Shown here piece by piece: positions 54,969-63,955 of a stretch of DNA of 64,000 nucleotides (positions are counted from its first letter, which is position 1; each line of letters opens with the position of its first letter). The translations under genes were made by a program, and so were the position numbers. This DNA is from Meridianimarinicoccus sp. MJW13 (GTDB lineage: Bacteria; Pseudomonadota; Alphaproteobacteria; Rhodobacterales; Rhodobacteraceae): positions 124,001 to 188,000 of the forward strand of contig NZ_JACNMU010000009.1 of assembly GCF_014901205.1 (NCBI RefSeq), in the 5' to 3' direction. The notes below the pieces were generated by a model that was given only the letters and a program-made list of their open reading frames with translations, did no database searches and was not told the DNA's origin.

Positions 54969-55907
54969 ATGACCAGTGTACTTGAACAACTCCGCGCCAT
55001 GACCGTGGTGGTCGCCGATACCGGCGAAGTGGCGGCGGTAAAGCGCTATGAACCGGTGGATTGCACCACCAACCCCTCGCTGGTGCTGGCCGCCTCCAAG
55101 GATCCTGCCTCGGAAGAACTGATCGCGCGCGAGATCGCGGCCGGGCGCGCCAAGGGGCTGACGCCCGAACAGATCACCGCCACCCTGACCGTCGCCGTCG
55201 GGGCCGAGCTGACCAAGCTGGTGCCGGGCCGGGTATCGACCGAGGTCGACGCCTGCCTGTCGTTCGACACGCAAGCCTCGGTGGCGCGTGCCCATGACAT
55301 CGTGGCCGACTATGCCGCGCGCGGTGTCGATAAAAGCCGCATCCTGATCAAGCTGGCCTCGACCTGGGAGGGCATCCGCGCGGCGGAAATCCTTCAGAAA
55401 GAAGGCATCGACTGCAACCTGACGCTGCTGTTCAGCATGGCGCAGGCGGTGGCCTGTGCCGATGCCGGTGCCTTCCTGATCTCGCCCTTCGTGGGCCGCA
55501 TCACCGATTGGTACAAGGCCGCCGAAGGGGTCGAAGGCTATGCGCCCGACGAAGATCCGGGCGTGAAATCGGTGCGCAAGATCTATGACTATTACAAGTC
55601 GAACGGCATCGCCACGGTGGTCATGGGCGCGTCCTTCCGCAACGCGGGCCAGATCAAGGCGCTGGCGGGATGTGACAACCTGACCATCGCCCCTGCCCTT
55701 CTGGACGAGCTGTCGCGCGACGAGGCCGAGCTGCCCCGCGTCCTGTCGCCCGATGCCACCAGCGGCATGGCTCCGATCACCATGGACGAAGCCACCTTCC
55801 GCTGGGAGTTGAACGCCGACGCGATGGCGACCGAAAAGCTGGCCGAAGGCATCCGCAAGTTCGACGCCGACCACCGCAAGCTGATCGAGCTTGTCGCGGC
55901 CCGGTAA
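54969..55907 (+). CDS. tal: Transaldolase (TalB type)
   Basis: A 312-aa class I aldolase that transfers dihydroxyacetone units between sedoheptulose-7-phosphate and glyceraldehyde-3-phosphate in the non-oxidative pentose phosphate pathway. The N-terminal signature [13 protein letters not shown] and the Schiff-base Lys128 in [19 protein letters not shown] are present. Phosphate-site segments [20 protein letters not shown] and [17 protein letters not shown] are also clear. Length matches the TalB subgroup, not the shorter MipB/TalC group. A CceR-like site lies upstream and a strong hairpin follows. Confidence 0.95.
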   Translation: MTSVLEQLRAMTVVVADTGEVAAVKRYEPVDCTTNPSLVLAASKDPASEELIAREIAAGRAKGLTPEQITATLTVAVGAELTKLVPGRVSTEVDACLSFDTQASVARAHDIVADYAARGVDKSRILIKLASTWEGIRAAEILQKEGIDCNLTLLFSMAQAVACADAGAFLISPFVGRITDWYKAAEGVEGYAPDEDPGVKSVRKIYDYYKSNGIATVVMGASFRNAGQIKALAGCDNLTIAPALLDELSRDEAELPRVLSPDATSGMAPITMDEATFRWELNADAMATEKLAEGIRKFDADHRKLIELVAAR

Positions 55908-55917
55908 GACACACCGG

Positions 55918-55953
55918 GGCGGGTTCGGGCGGCAGATGCGCCCCGAACTCGCC
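55918..55953 (+). terminator. Hairpin after transaldolase
   Basis: GGCG-G-GTTCGGG pairs with CCCGAAC-T-CGCC over 11 of 12 positions, starting 10 bases past the stop codon. No T-run follows, so termination may need Rho, or the structure may simply stabilise the mRNA 3' end. Confidence 0.5.
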
Positions 55954-56035
55954 TGAACCTAGTCCGGCCGTGATCCCGGCCTGACAATCAGCGCCGGGCG
56001 TGGGCATGGGCAAGATCCCCTCGGCAAGCGATGGA

Positions 56036-56506
56036 TCACCAGAACCCCGCATGGGTGCGCAGGATCTGCGGTTCGAGTTCGGGAAACGGGCCCGACACCT
56101 GCACATCGCGCTGGCCGGCCGACAGCACCTGCCGGCAGGGCAGCGACATGGTCAGGTTCTCGGGATTGTCGCCGGTCAGTTCGGCCAGCCGCGCCTCGGT
56201 CATGCCAAAGACCACGCGGCCGATCCCGGCCCAATAGCATCCGCCCGCGCACATGCTGCAAGGCTCGACCGAGGTATAAAGCGTGCATCCGGCCAGAAAC
56301 TCGGGGCCATGGGCTCGGGCGGCGGCGCGCGCCACGTTCAGCTCGGCATGGCCGGTGCCGCCGTCGGTGCTGTGGGTGTTGCCGCTCTCGAACAGGATGT
56401 TGCCCTCGGCATCCGCCAGAAGTGCCCCGAAGGGATGATTGCCCGAAGCACGGGACTCCAGGGCAAGATCGATTGTCCGTTGCAGGAGTTTGAGATCGTC
56501 GGGCAT
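56036..56506 (-). CDS. Nucleoside/cytidine-deaminase-fold protein (guanine/tRNA-adenosine deaminase-like)
   Basis: A 156-aa zinc deaminase. The start is at 56506, preceded by GGAGG. The zinc site is intact: GGTGHAELNVARAA supplies the His and catalytic Glu, and SVEPCSMCAGGCYWAGIGRV supplies the two cysteines. The family removes the amino group from guanine, adenine in tRNA, or related bases. The exact substrate is not evident; the YWAGIGRVVFGMTE stretch resembles the nucleoside deaminase branch. It stands alone on the minus strand, between the transaldolase gene and the nap operon end. Confidence 0.85.
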   Translation of the reverse strand: MPDDLKLLQRTIDLALESRASGNHPFGALLADAEGNILFESGNTHSTDGGTGHAELNVARAAARAHGPEFLAGCTLYTSVEPCSMCAGGCYWAGIGRVVFGMTEARLAELTGDNPENLTMSLPCRQVLSAGQRDVQVSGPFPELEPQILRTHAGFW

Positions 56507-56707
56507 GGAGCCTCCGGGTTGGTTGCGGTCACACAATTCCTAGACCGATGCGGACCACGAGCAAAAGCGGAAAGACCTTGGCAAGACATCTGACACCGCG
56601 CCGGTCCCGGCTGGTGGGGGTGCCGGCCTGTCGATGCACATCCGGCTGATCGGCGACCACGGAAAACGCCGCCAACCCGGACGGGCGGCGGCGCGCTCAG
56701 ATCCGGC

Positions 56708-56725
56708 GGGCCGGATGTCCGGCCC
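56708..56725 (-). terminator. Hairpin at the end of the nap operon
   Basis: A perfect 7-bp GGGCCGG / CCGGCCC stem with a 4-base loop, 6 bases past the stop of the last nap-linked gene on the minus strand. GC-rich, no T-run. Confidence 0.4.
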
Positions 56726-56731
56726 CTGTCC

Positions 56732-56989
56732 TCAGGCCAATGATCCCTTGTGACGGATGGCGCAGCCCACGACACCGGCCGCAGCCCCCACCGCGACCGC
56801 GATCAGCAGGTCATAGACGGCAATTTCCGCGAACGAGAAATGCGCGAAGATCAGCGTGTTCAGGATGCCGACGAAGCCGCCCATCGAGGCCGCCAGCGAC
56901 CAGTTCCGCGTCATCATCCCAAGGGCAAGGCCCAGAATCCCCGGCAAACTGAGGATGTTTCCCGCGATGGTTCCAAAGAAATCAAGCAT
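56732..56989 (-). CDS. Small nap-linked membrane protein of unknown function
   Basis: An 85-aa hydrophobic protein with about three membrane segments (GILGLALGMMTRNWSLAASM, GGFVGILNTLIFAHFS, and YDLLIAVAVGAAAGVVGCAI) and a basic C-terminus (RHKGSLA). The start is at 56989 behind GGAAGG. It follows napC by 72 bases on the same strand and is probably the last gene of the nap operon. It is not NapE (about 60 aa, one or two membrane helices) by sequence look, and I do not recognise a family. A role as an accessory membrane factor for quinol-linked nitrate reduction is inference from position only. Confidence 0.65.
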   Translation of the reverse strand: MLDFFGTIAGNILSLPGILGLALGMMTRNWSLAASMGGFVGILNTLIFAHFSFAEIAVYDLLIAVAVGAAAGVVGCAIRHKGSLA

Positions 56990-57061
56990 ACCAGCCTTCC
57001 CAAGTAGATGTCTGTGCAACCGGCTGCCCGCGCGCTGCGGACAGCCGCCCGATGTGTCGGC

Positions 57062-57763
57062 CTATTCGGATTTTTCGCCCAGGAATCTGCGGATCGCGTG
57101 CAGATCGACGATCGAGCTTTGCGACAGTTCCGGTTCGCCGCCCAGCTCTTCCACGACCCGCTTGTATTCTTCCAGGTATCCCGGTGCCAGCGCATGGGCG
57201 ATGCCCTGGTGGCAGTCGATGCAGGTCATGTTGTTGTCCAGCGCGCGCTGGTGTTCGGACGCCGCGCGGTTCTCCTGAGCGGTGAAATCCATGTATTCGA
57301 AGGCGTGGCAGTTGCGGCATTCGCGGCTGTCCGAGGCCTTCATCTTGCGCCAGACCGAGGCCGACATGTGCAACCGCCGATCCTCGTATTTCTCCTCGGT
57401 CGAGATCGTCCCCAGCAACTCGTGGTACACGTCCTTGGCGGCCATGATCTTGGCCTTGACCTTGTGGTTCCATTCCTTCGGAACGTGACAGTCGGGACAG
57501 GTCGCGCGCACGCCCGAATGGTTGTTGTAGTGGATGGTCTCGCGGTATTCGCCGAGGTTGGTTTCCATCGTGTGACAGGACACGCAGAATTCCTCGGTGT
57601 TGGTCAGTTCCAGCGACCAGTGGAAGCTGCCCCAGAACATGATGCCGGTCAGAAAACCCGCGATCAGAATGAAACCGATGCTGAGTATCCCGTTCGGGGT
57701 CCAGAACCGGTCCCACAAGCCAAGCAGGCCCTTGCGTCGTGTCTTGTCTTTTGGATCAGCCAT
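57062..57763 (-). CDS. napC: NapC/NirT-family tetrahaem cytochrome c
   Basis: A 233-aa membrane-anchored periplasmic cytochrome that takes electrons from quinol to the NapAB complex. One N-terminal membrane helix (ILSIGFILIAGFLTGIMFWG) is followed by four CxxCH haem sites: CVSCHTM, CPDCHVP, CRNCHAF and CIDCHQG. The order and spacing match NapC. A C-terminal stretch (VVEELGGEPELSQ) is a little longer than the minimal family length. It follows napB by 26 bases. Confidence 0.95.
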   Translation of the reverse strand: MADPKDKTRRKGLLGLWDRFWTPNGILSIGFILIAGFLTGIMFWGSFHWSLELTNTEEFCVSCHTMETNLGEYRETIHYNNHSGVRATCPDCHVPKEWNHKVKAKIMAAKDVYHELLGTISTEEKYEDRRLHMSASVWRKMKASDSRECRNCHAFEYMDFTAQENRAASEHQRALDNNMTCIDCHQGIAHALAPGYLEEYKRVVEELGGEPELSQSSIVDLHAIRRFLGEKSE

Positions 57764-57789
57764 GTTGGTGTCTCCTTGAACTCACCGGT

Positions 57790-58233
57790 TCAGCGCAGGT
57801 TCGCGGAAGGTTGAAAATCATTCCCGACCAGTTCGGGGGTGTTGGCTTGCGGCACATGGCACTGGTTGCAGAACCAGCGGGTTCCGGCGACCTGGTCCAG
57901 TTCGTTGCCGTCGCGATCCAGGTAATGGGTCATCGACAGGGTGGGCGCGCCACGCTCTCCGGCGTTGGTCCAGTCATGACAGCTCAGGCACTGGTTGGTG
58001 CGAAGGTCGATCTGGTACTGGCTGGCAGTATGCGGGATCAAGGGCGGCTGCTGGCGATAGTTTCGCACCATGCGGCCTTCGATCTGGCGTGGAACCTGGT
58101 CGAGCAGCTGTGGCTCGTCCACATCGGCGCCGCGAAGCGAGGTGACGCTTCCGGCCCCCTGCGCCACGGCCCATCCGGCCAGAGAAAGGGTTACGACCAG
58201 GGCGGAGACACCCGCAAGGACCTGCTTATTCAT
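57790..58233 (-). CDS. napB: Periplasmic nitrate reductase dihaem cytochrome subunit
   Basis: A 147-aa periplasmic cytochrome c, the small subunit that passes electrons to NapA. Signal peptide LAGVSALVVTLSLAGWAVAQ; two haem sites CLSCHDW and CNQCHVP. The conserved QPPLIPHT and GTRWFCNQCHVPQ blocks are diagnostic of NapB. It follows napH by 21 bases. Confidence 0.95.
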   Translation of the reverse strand: MNKQVLAGVSALVVTLSLAGWAVAQGAGSVTSLRGADVDEPQLLDQVPRQIEGRMVRNYRQQPPLIPHTASQYQIDLRTNQCLSCHDWTNAGERGAPTLSMTHYLDRDGNELDQVAGTRWFCNQCHVPQANTPELVGNDFQPSANLR

Positions 58234-58254
58234 CTTTGTTCTCCGTTCTTCCGT

Positions 58255-59166
58255 TCAGGCGGCGTTTCTGGTGGCAGGGGGCGCTGCCGGTTCCGTGAGG
58301 GGGACGACACGTTGGTCGTAGCGATGGGTGAAGGCGAAGACATCCACCGAGCAGACATCAATGCAGCGCCCGCAGTTGGTACAGTCGGGCGAAAGGATGA
58401 TCGGGGTCTCCCCCGGTTTTCCCTTCAGGGCAGGCGAGATCACCTGTTGTTCCGGGCAGACCGCGTAACAGTCCATGCAGTCGTCGCAGGCCTGCCGGTT
58501 GGCCGCGCTAACGCGCAGCAGGCTGCGGGCGCCAACAAGGCTGTAGAAGGCGCCGACCGGGCAGACATGCCCGCACCAGCCGCGCCGGGCGACCACCAGG
58601 TCGAACAGGAACACCGCCACGACCAGCGCCCAGGCAAAGCCCATGCCGAAGACAAGGCCGCGGTGCAGCATGGTGATCGGGTTGATCAACTCCCAGGCGA
58701 CCGTGCCCGTGATCGCCGAGGCCGCCAGCACCGCGCCGAGGATCCAGAAGCGCGTGTTGCGCTTGGGCTGCCAGCCCTTCGGCATCCCCAGCTTGTCATG
58801 CAGCCAATGGGCGGCGTCGGTGACCGGGTTGATCGGGCACACCCACGAGCAATAGACCCGCCCGCCGATCAACCCATAGGCCACCAGCACGATGATCGCG
58901 CCCAGAAGGGCGGTGAATTCCGGCCAATGCCCGGCGACCATGCCTTGCAGCAACACCAGCGGATCGGTCAGCGGCAGCACCCCGAAGGTGCGCGACCCGG
59001 CCAGCGTGCCGGTGACCCACCACAGGCCGAACCACGGACCCAGCAGGAACAAGACCAGGAAAAATGCCTGGCTCAGACGCCGCAACAGCAAGAAGCGATG
59101 CGCACCGATCCAGCCTTTTTCGCGGATGGCCTCTTCTCCGACGGGCAGTCTTGTCTTGACGCTCAT
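58255..59166 (-). CDS. napH: Quinol dehydrogenase membrane component NapH
   Basis: A 303-aa membrane iron-sulfur protein with four hydrophobic segments, cysteine motifs in the loops ([12 protein letters not shown] and [11 protein letters not shown]) and a C-terminal pair of [4Fe-4S] clusters ([16 protein letters not shown] and [18 protein letters not shown]). With NapG it gives a second route of quinol oxidation to NapC/NapB in gammaproteobacteria. The start is the ATG whose ATGA overlaps the napG stop. Frame upstream of that ATG belongs to napG. Confidence 0.93.
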   Translation of the reverse strand: MSVKTRLPVGEEAIREKGWIGAHRFLLLRRLSQAFFLVLFLLGPWFGLWWVTGTLAGSRTFGVLPLTDPLVLLQGMVAGHWPEFTALLGAIIVLVAYGLIGGRVYCSWVCPINPVTDAAHWLHDKLGMPKGWQPKRNTRFWILGAVLAASAITGTVAWELINPITMLHRGLVFGMGFAWALVVAVFLFDLVVARRGWCGHVCPVGAFYSLVGARSLLRVSAANRQACDDCMDCYAVCPEQQVISPALKGKPGETPIILSPDCTNCGRCIDVCSVDVFAFTHRYDQRVVPLTEPAAPPATRNAA

Positions 59167-59984
59167 TGCCCTGCCCCCGGAAGCTTGAAGGCCGGGTCGA
59201 ACCCGCCGGGCGCGACAAGATTGTCGGTGCCCGGTCCGGGCAGGCGGTCGGGCAGATCGATGATGCCTTCGACCACCGGCGCGCCCTTCAGTTCCTTTTC
59301 TTCCCAGCCCCTGCGGTAGTGTTCCGCCGAACTGCCACGGGCCAGCCGCATCGGCAGCACCTTGATCGTGGCTTCCGGCAGGACGCAGCTTTTCTCGCAC
59401 ATGCCGCAGCCGGTGCAGTGGTCCGCATGTACCGTGGGCGCAAAGATGGCGTGATGGCCCGACACCTCGTTGTGGCGCAACTCCAGCGTGATCGCCTTGT
59501 CGATCACCGGGCAGACCCGGTAACAGACATCGCAGCGCAGCCCGAGGAAGTTCAGGCAGTTTTCCTGATCCACCAGGACCGCGACCCCCATCTCGGCGTC
59601 GTCGATATCATCCAGCGCCGGGTCCAGCGCGCCGGTCGGACAGGCCGCCACGCAGGGGATGTCCTCGCACATTTCGCAGGGCACGTCGCGGGCGGTGAAA
59701 TAGGGCGTGCCGGTGGCCGGCCCGTCTTCTCCCAGTTCCGCCAGCTTCAGGGTGTCATAGGGGCAATCCCGGACGCACAGCCCGCAGCGAATGCAGGCTG
59801 CCAGAAAGTCATCTTCTGGCAGGGCACCGGGCGGCCGCAACGCCTCGGCCGGCAAGGCGCGGGCGTCCCGCGCCAGATAGGTCAGACCCATCCCGGCAAT
59901 TGCGCAACCGCCCGCCGCCCGCGCGGCGTCCCGAAGGAACCGGCGGCGGTCAGTTGAGCGTGGCTTTCCTCCTGCGGCAGGCAT
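59163..59984 (-). CDS. napG: Periplasmic ferredoxin-type protein NapG
   Basis: A 273-aa protein with a twin-arginine signal ([17 protein letters not shown]) and four [4Fe-4S] cysteine groups: [47 protein letters not shown] and [18 protein letters not shown]. It carries electrons between NapH and the NapC/NapB side in the periplasm. The gene lies 30 bases after napA. Confidence 0.93.
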   Translation of the reverse strand: MPAAGGKPRSTDRRRFLRDAARAAGGCAIAGMGLTYLARDARALPAEALRPPGALPEDDFLAACIRCGLCVRDCPYDTLKLAELGEDGPATGTPYFTARDVPCEMCEDIPCVAACPTGALDPALDDIDDAEMGVAVLVDQENCLNFLGLRCDVCYRVCPVIDKAITLELRHNEVSGHHAIFAPTVHADHCTGCGMCEKSCVLPEATIKVLPMRLARGSSAEHYRRGWEEKELKGAPVVEGIIDLPDRLPGPGTDNLVAPGGFDPAFKLPGAGQ

Positions 59985-60014
59985 GGCGTCGCGTTCCTTG
60001 GCTCAAGTCCGGGC

Positions 60015-62507
60015 TCAGGCGCGCTCGACCTTGCAGGCGCATTTCTTGAAGTCGGTCTCTTTCGACAGCGGGCAGGTCGCATCCAGCGTCAGCTTGTTGA
60101 TGAGCTGGCCCTCGTCGAACCACGGCACGAAGACCAGGCCGCGCGGCGGCTTGTTCCGGCCCCGTGTTTCCACCCGGCTCAACATCTCGCCCCGGCGCGA
60201 GGAGATCAGGATCTCCTGCCCCCGGCGCAGGTCGCGGTCGCGGGCATCGTCGGGATGCATATAGACCACGGCCGACGGGAAGGCGCGGTGCAGCTCGGGC
60301 ACCCGGCGGGTCATAGACCCGGAATGCCAGTGCTCCAGCACCCGGCCCGTGCAGAGCCACAGGTCGAATTCCTCATCCGGAACTTCCGGGGCAGGCTCGA
60401 ACGGGGCGAAGATGATCTTCGCACGGCCATCCGGGTTGCCATAGAACTCGACCCCCTTGCCTTCGCCGACATAGGAGTCATAGCCCTCGCGGAAGCGATA
60501 GAGCGTTTCCTTGCCGTCGACCACGGGCCAGCGCAGACCGCGGGCCTTGTGATACATCTCGAAGGGCGCCAGGTCGTGACCGTGGCCGCGCCCGAAGGCG
60601 GCGTATTCCTCGAACAGACCCTTCTGGACGTAATAGCCGAAATGCTCGGATTCGTCGTTGGCAAAGCCCTCGGCGGTCTCGGACACCGGGAACTGGTTGA
60701 CGACACCATTCTCGAACAGAACCTCGTACAGGGTCTTGCCCGCATGTTCCGGCATCTTGGCCAGCAGTTCGTCGCCCCAGGCTTCCTCGACCGTGAAGCG
60801 CTTGGCAAATTCCATCAGCTGCCACAGGTCGGATTTCGCCTCGCCGGGCGCATCCACCTGCTGACGCCAGAACTGGGTGCGCCGCTCGGCGTTGCCATAG
60901 GCGCCTTCCTTTTCCACCCACATGGCGGTGGGCAGGATCAGGTCGGCGGACATGGCGGTCACCGTCGGATAAGGGTCCGACACGGCGATGAAGTTCTCCG
61001 GGTTGCGATAGCCCGGCAGACCTTCCTCGTTCATGTTCGGGGCGGCCTGCATGTTGTTGGTGCACTGCACCCAATAGGCGTTCAGAACCCCGTCCTTCAG
61101 CATCCGGTTCTGCAGCACCGCGTGGAAGCCCGGCTTCGGCGGGATGGTGCCTTCGGGGATGTTCCAGGCGGTTTCGCAGATCTCGCGGTGCTTGTCGTTG
61201 GCCACCACCATGTCGGCGGGCAGACGGTGGGCAAAGGTGCCGACTTCGCGCGCGGTGCCGCATGCCGACGGCTGGCCGGTCAGCGAGAACGGCGAGTTGC
61301 CGGGTTCGGAGATCTTGCCGGTCAGCAGGTGAACGTTGTACATCAGCCCGTTCACCCAGGATCCGCGGGTGTGCTGGTTGAAGCCCATGGTCCACAGGCT
61401 CATGACCTTGCGGTCTGGGTCGGCGTATTGCTGGGCCAGACGCTCGAGCTGCGCTTCGGGAACGCCGGAAATCTCGGACGCTTTCTCCAGCGTGTATTCG
61501 GACACCGACTCGGCGTACTCCTCGAAGGTCATGTCCGACAGCTTGCCCGAATCCGGGTTGGCCGCGGCCTGCTGCAGCTCATGCTCGGGGCGCAGGCCAT
61601 AACCGATGTCGGTATCGGTCCGCTTGAAGTTCACATGGGCGTTGACGAAATCCCAGTTCACCGCGTCGTTCTGGATGATGTAATTGGCGATGTAGTTCAG
61701 GATCGCCAGATCGGCCTGCGGCGTGAAGATCATGCCGTTGTCGGCCAGTTCGAAGCTGCGATGCTCGTAGGTCGACAGAACGTGCACTTCGCAGCCCGGC
61801 TTGGTCAGGCGGGTGTCGGTCAGCCGCGACCACAGGATCGGGTGCATCTCGGCCATGTTCGAGCCCCAGAGCACGAAGGTGTCCGCATGTTCCAGATCGT
61901 CGTAGCAGCCCATCGGCTCGTCGATGCCGAAGGCGCGCATGAAGCCGACCACGGCCGAAGCCATGCAGTGCCGCGCGTTGGGATCGATGTTGTTGGAGCG
62001 GAAGCCGGCCTTCATCAGCTTGGCGGCGGCATAGCCTTCCCAGACCGTCCACTGGCCCGAACCGAACATGCCGACCGAGGTCGGGCCCTTCTTGACCAGC
62101 GCCTCTTTCCACTTCTCGGCCATGATGTCGAAAGCTTCGTCCCAGCTCACCGGCTCGAACTCGCCATTCTTGTCATAGACGCCATTGGTCTTGCGCAGCA
62201 GCGGCGTGGTCAGCCGGTCCTGCCCGTACATGATCTTGGACAGGAAATAGCCCTTGATGCAGTTCAGCCCGCGGTTCACAGGGGCATCGGGGTCGCCCTG
62301 GGTGGCCACGACACGGCCATCCTTGGTGCCGACCAGAACCGAACAGCCGGTGCCGCAGAAGCGGCAGGCGGCCTTGTCCCAGCGAATGTCGGGGGTCCGC
62401 ACCTGCGCGGCGGCCTGGCCGCTTGCAAGGGGAATACCTGCGGCCGCAGCGGTGCTGGCGGCGGCGGTGGCTTTCAGGAATGTCCGGCGAGAGTCCGAAA
62501 TGGTCAT
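60015..62507 (-). CDS. napA: Periplasmic nitrate reductase catalytic subunit
   Basis: An 830-aa molybdoenzyme that reduces nitrate to nitrite in the periplasm. The twin-arginine signal peptide is [15 protein letters not shown]. The [4Fe-4S] cluster cysteines are Cys48, Cys51, Cys55 and Cys83, and the molybdenum ligand is Cys181 in [13 protein letters not shown]. The conserved [14 protein letters not shown] and [15 protein letters not shown] and the C-terminal bis-MGD dinucleotide binding region are present. Length (~830) fits NapA. GGAG lies nine bases before the ATG. It is the central gene of the operon and is matured by NapD. Confidence 0.97.
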   Translation of the reverse strand: MTISDSRRTFLKATAAASTAAAAGIPLASGQAAAQVRTPDIRWDKAACRFCGTGCSVLVGTKDGRVVATQGDPDAPVNRGLNCIKGYFLSKIMYGQDRLTTPLLRKTNGVYDKNGEFEPVSWDEAFDIMAEKWKEALVKKGPTSVGMFGSGQWTVWEGYAAAKLMKAGFRSNNIDPNARHCMASAVVGFMRAFGIDEPMGCYDDLEHADTFVLWGSNMAEMHPILWSRLTDTRLTKPGCEVHVLSTYEHRSFELADNGMIFTPQADLAILNYIANYIIQNDAVNWDFVNAHVNFKRTDTDIGYGLRPEHELQQAAANPDSGKLSDMTFEEYAESVSEYTLEKASEISGVPEAQLERLAQQYADPDRKVMSLWTMGFNQHTRGSWVNGLMYNVHLLTGKISEPGNSPFSLTGQPSACGTAREVGTFAHRLPADMVVANDKHREICETAWNIPEGTIPPKPGFHAVLQNRMLKDGVLNAYWVQCTNNMQAAPNMNEEGLPGYRNPENFIAVSDPYPTVTAMSADLILPTAMWVEKEGAYGNAERRTQFWRQQVDAPGEAKSDLWQLMEFAKRFTVEEAWGDELLAKMPEHAGKTLYEVLFENGVVNQFPVSETAEGFANDESEHFGYYVQKGLFEEYAAFGRGHGHDLAPFEMYHKARGLRWPVVDGKETLYRFREGYDSYVGEGKGVEFYGNPDGRAKIIFAPFEPAPEVPDEEFDLWLCTGRVLEHWHSGSMTRRVPELHRAFPSAVVYMHPDDARDRDLRRGQEILISSRRGEMLSRVETRGRNKPPRGLVFVPWFDEGQLINKLTLDATCPLSKETDFKKCACKVERA

Positions 62508-62523
62508 GCGTCTGTTCTCCGGC

Positions 62524-62784
62524 TTAGCGACTGGCGAGTGGGACCCGCTGGGAAAGGTCTTCGAAATGGTGATAGTTCAGCGTGACCGAAATCACGCCGG
62601 GGATCTGGTGAAGCGCCATGATCTGGTCAGAGGCGCGTTTGTCGTCGATGTCTTCCACCACCACGACGAATTTTCCGTCGTCGGTGGCGGCATGAACCTC
62701 GACCCCGGCCATGCCGGTCATTTCGGACCGGGCCGCATCGGCCTTGTCCTTTGCAACATGCACGAGGCATCCACAGATATTCAA
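62524..62784 (-). CDS. napD: NapD, chaperone for NapA maturation and Tat export
   Basis: An 86-aa cytoplasmic chaperone that binds the NapA twin-arginine peptide. The start is a TTG at 62784 with AGGAGG six bases upstream, which overlaps the napF stop as TTGA. This gives the normal NapD start (M)NICGCLVHV. An internal block [15 protein letters not shown] is also typical. An ATG 30 codons earlier gives an N-terminus that is just napF sequence out of frame, so it was not used. Confidence 0.9.
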   Translation of the reverse strand: MNICGCLVHVAKDKADAARSEMTGMAGVEVHAATDDGKFVVVVEDIDDKRASDQIMALHQIPGVISVTLNYHHFEDLSQRVPLASR

Positions 62785-63290
62785 ACCGCGGCCTCCTTGT
62801 TCGTGATTTCCGGGTGATAGAAGTCGATGGCGCCAGTTGGGCAGGAATAAGCACATCCGCCGCACCCCGTGCATTGATCGAGGTCAACTACGGGCCGCGA
62901 ACACCCTCCCAACGCCAAACGAAATGAAATTGCGGCAGGTTCGCAGGAATCCTGGCAGCTGCGGCAGGTGACGCCGTTCATCGACAGGCAATTGTCGGCA
63001 ACCCGCGCCTTCCACGACCAGGCCGCGACCCGGTCCGGCATCAGGGCCTCGGTCGGGCAGGCCTCGGCACATTGCCCGCAAAACGTGCAGGCCCCGCGCG
63101 CGAAATCCACCACCGGACCATTGTCCGCATCGCGCACAAGGATGCCTTCCGGGCAGGCAGTAATGCAGTCGGCACAGCGCGTGCAGGCTTCCAGAAAAGC
63201 GGAAGACACGCCCGGCGGACGCATCACGGTGCGGGCGTCCGGCCCCACCCTTCCCCTCAGAAATTCCCTGCGACTTGTTGCGGTTGCCAT
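62781..63290 (-). CDS. napF: NapF, cytoplasmic iron-sulfur maturation protein
   Basis: A 169-aa ferredoxin-like protein with four [4Fe-4S] cysteine groups: CTRCADCITACPEGILV, CTFCGQCAEACPTEAL, CRSCQDSCEPAAISF and CTGCGGCAYSCPTGAIDF. NapF interacts with the NapA precursor and is thought to help in assembly of its iron-sulfur cluster. The basic N-terminus (TATSRREFLRG) resembles a twin-arginine motif but is followed by polar residues, as in other NapF proteins. It is the first gene of the operon; the ribosome site is weak (AAAGG). Confidence 0.92.
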   Translation of the reverse strand: MATATSRREFLRGRVGPDARTVMRPPGVSSAFLEACTRCADCITACPEGILVRDADNGPVVDFARGACTFCGQCAEACPTEALMPDRVAAWSWKARVADNCLSMNGVTCRSCQDSCEPAAISFRLALGGCSRPVVDLDQCTGCGGCAYSCPTGAIDFYHPEITNKEAAV

Positions 63291-63955
63291 TCAGCTGCCG
63301 ACCTTTTTTCTTGCCTGGCGGGGCGACCGTTTTGCGGCTTGCGCCAGAATCCGACCCACCGGCCAAGGATGCACCATTTACGCTGCCCCCAAAAGGCCAT
63401 CTTGTCGCATATCTTTAGATTTTCCGTCTGGTCATTTGACTTTACGCGGCACTGATCCCAAGTGTTTTTGTTGCCTTCCGCGGGGTAACACGCGATGGTT
63501 GCATCCCGGCGCGGACACCCTGTCAGCCTGCGGAATTCCCCCCGGTACAGGCCCACCCGTTCCGGTTTTCGACAGACCCCTGATCCGCATGATGAACCGG
63601 CCCCGCCCTGACCCGGCAAAGGTTGGTCAGAACACCCGCCACACAGGGCCAGGCGTGGGGGTCCTGGTGATCACCCCTGGATCAAGGCAGGATTGCGGTA
63701 AGCACCGGCCTGTGACCCTGCCCTTCCCTGCCCCGATGTGACACGCGCCCACGGCAGGCCCGTCACCTAAGCGCACTTCTGGAACCATCGGCACATCCGG
63801 GTCTTGTCACGATCCCCGATTCCTGATTTTCTTGTGCGCATTATATCTATTTTTTGCACACTACTGTGTTCTCCCGAAATCTCCGGCATTTGAACCGATA
63901 ATCTCCCCTTATCAAAGCCCTTGAGACGATACGCCAAATCCCCCAAACTCTGCCC
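63291..63955. other. Non-coding region upstream of the nap operon
   Basis: 665 bases without a convincing gene. The half nearest napF should hold the nap promoter, but I found no clear FNR box (best look-alike TTGTC-GCAT-ATCTT near 63398, a poor match). The far half contains an A/T-rich island (about 63826-63860) in otherwise GC-rich DNA and a 12-base palindrome at 63858-63869. Open frames crossing this region on either strand have no ribosome site and look like chance. Confidence 0.5.
63858..63869. promoter_or_regulatory. Palindrome in the A/T-rich island
   Basis: ACAC-TACT-GTGT, 12 bases with perfect 4-bp arms, next to an imperfect GTGCGCA / TGCACAC inverted repeat (63834-63861). It lies about 90 bases before the probable start codon of the gene at the window edge. 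It may be an operator for that gene. Confidence 0.3.

Noticed and set aside
60255-62585. A plus-strand open frame opposite napA
   Set aside because: NapA on the minus strand is complete with cluster, molybdenum and Tat motifs; the plus-strand product is shadow sequence.
63395-63410. FNR-box look-alike (TTGTC-GCAT-ATCTT) upstream of napF
   Set aside because: Only the TTG and ATC cores fit the TTGAT-N4-ATCAA consensus and symmetry is poor; not enough for a regulatory call.
63257-63619. A minus-strand 120-codon frame reaching into the start of napF
   Set aside because: It overlaps napF in another frame, has no ribosome site, and the product has no recognisable features.
63912-63924. TCAA-AGCCC-TTGA palindrome upstream of the last partial gene
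   Set aside because: Inverted orientation relative to an FNR/CRP-type site and short arms; likely chance.
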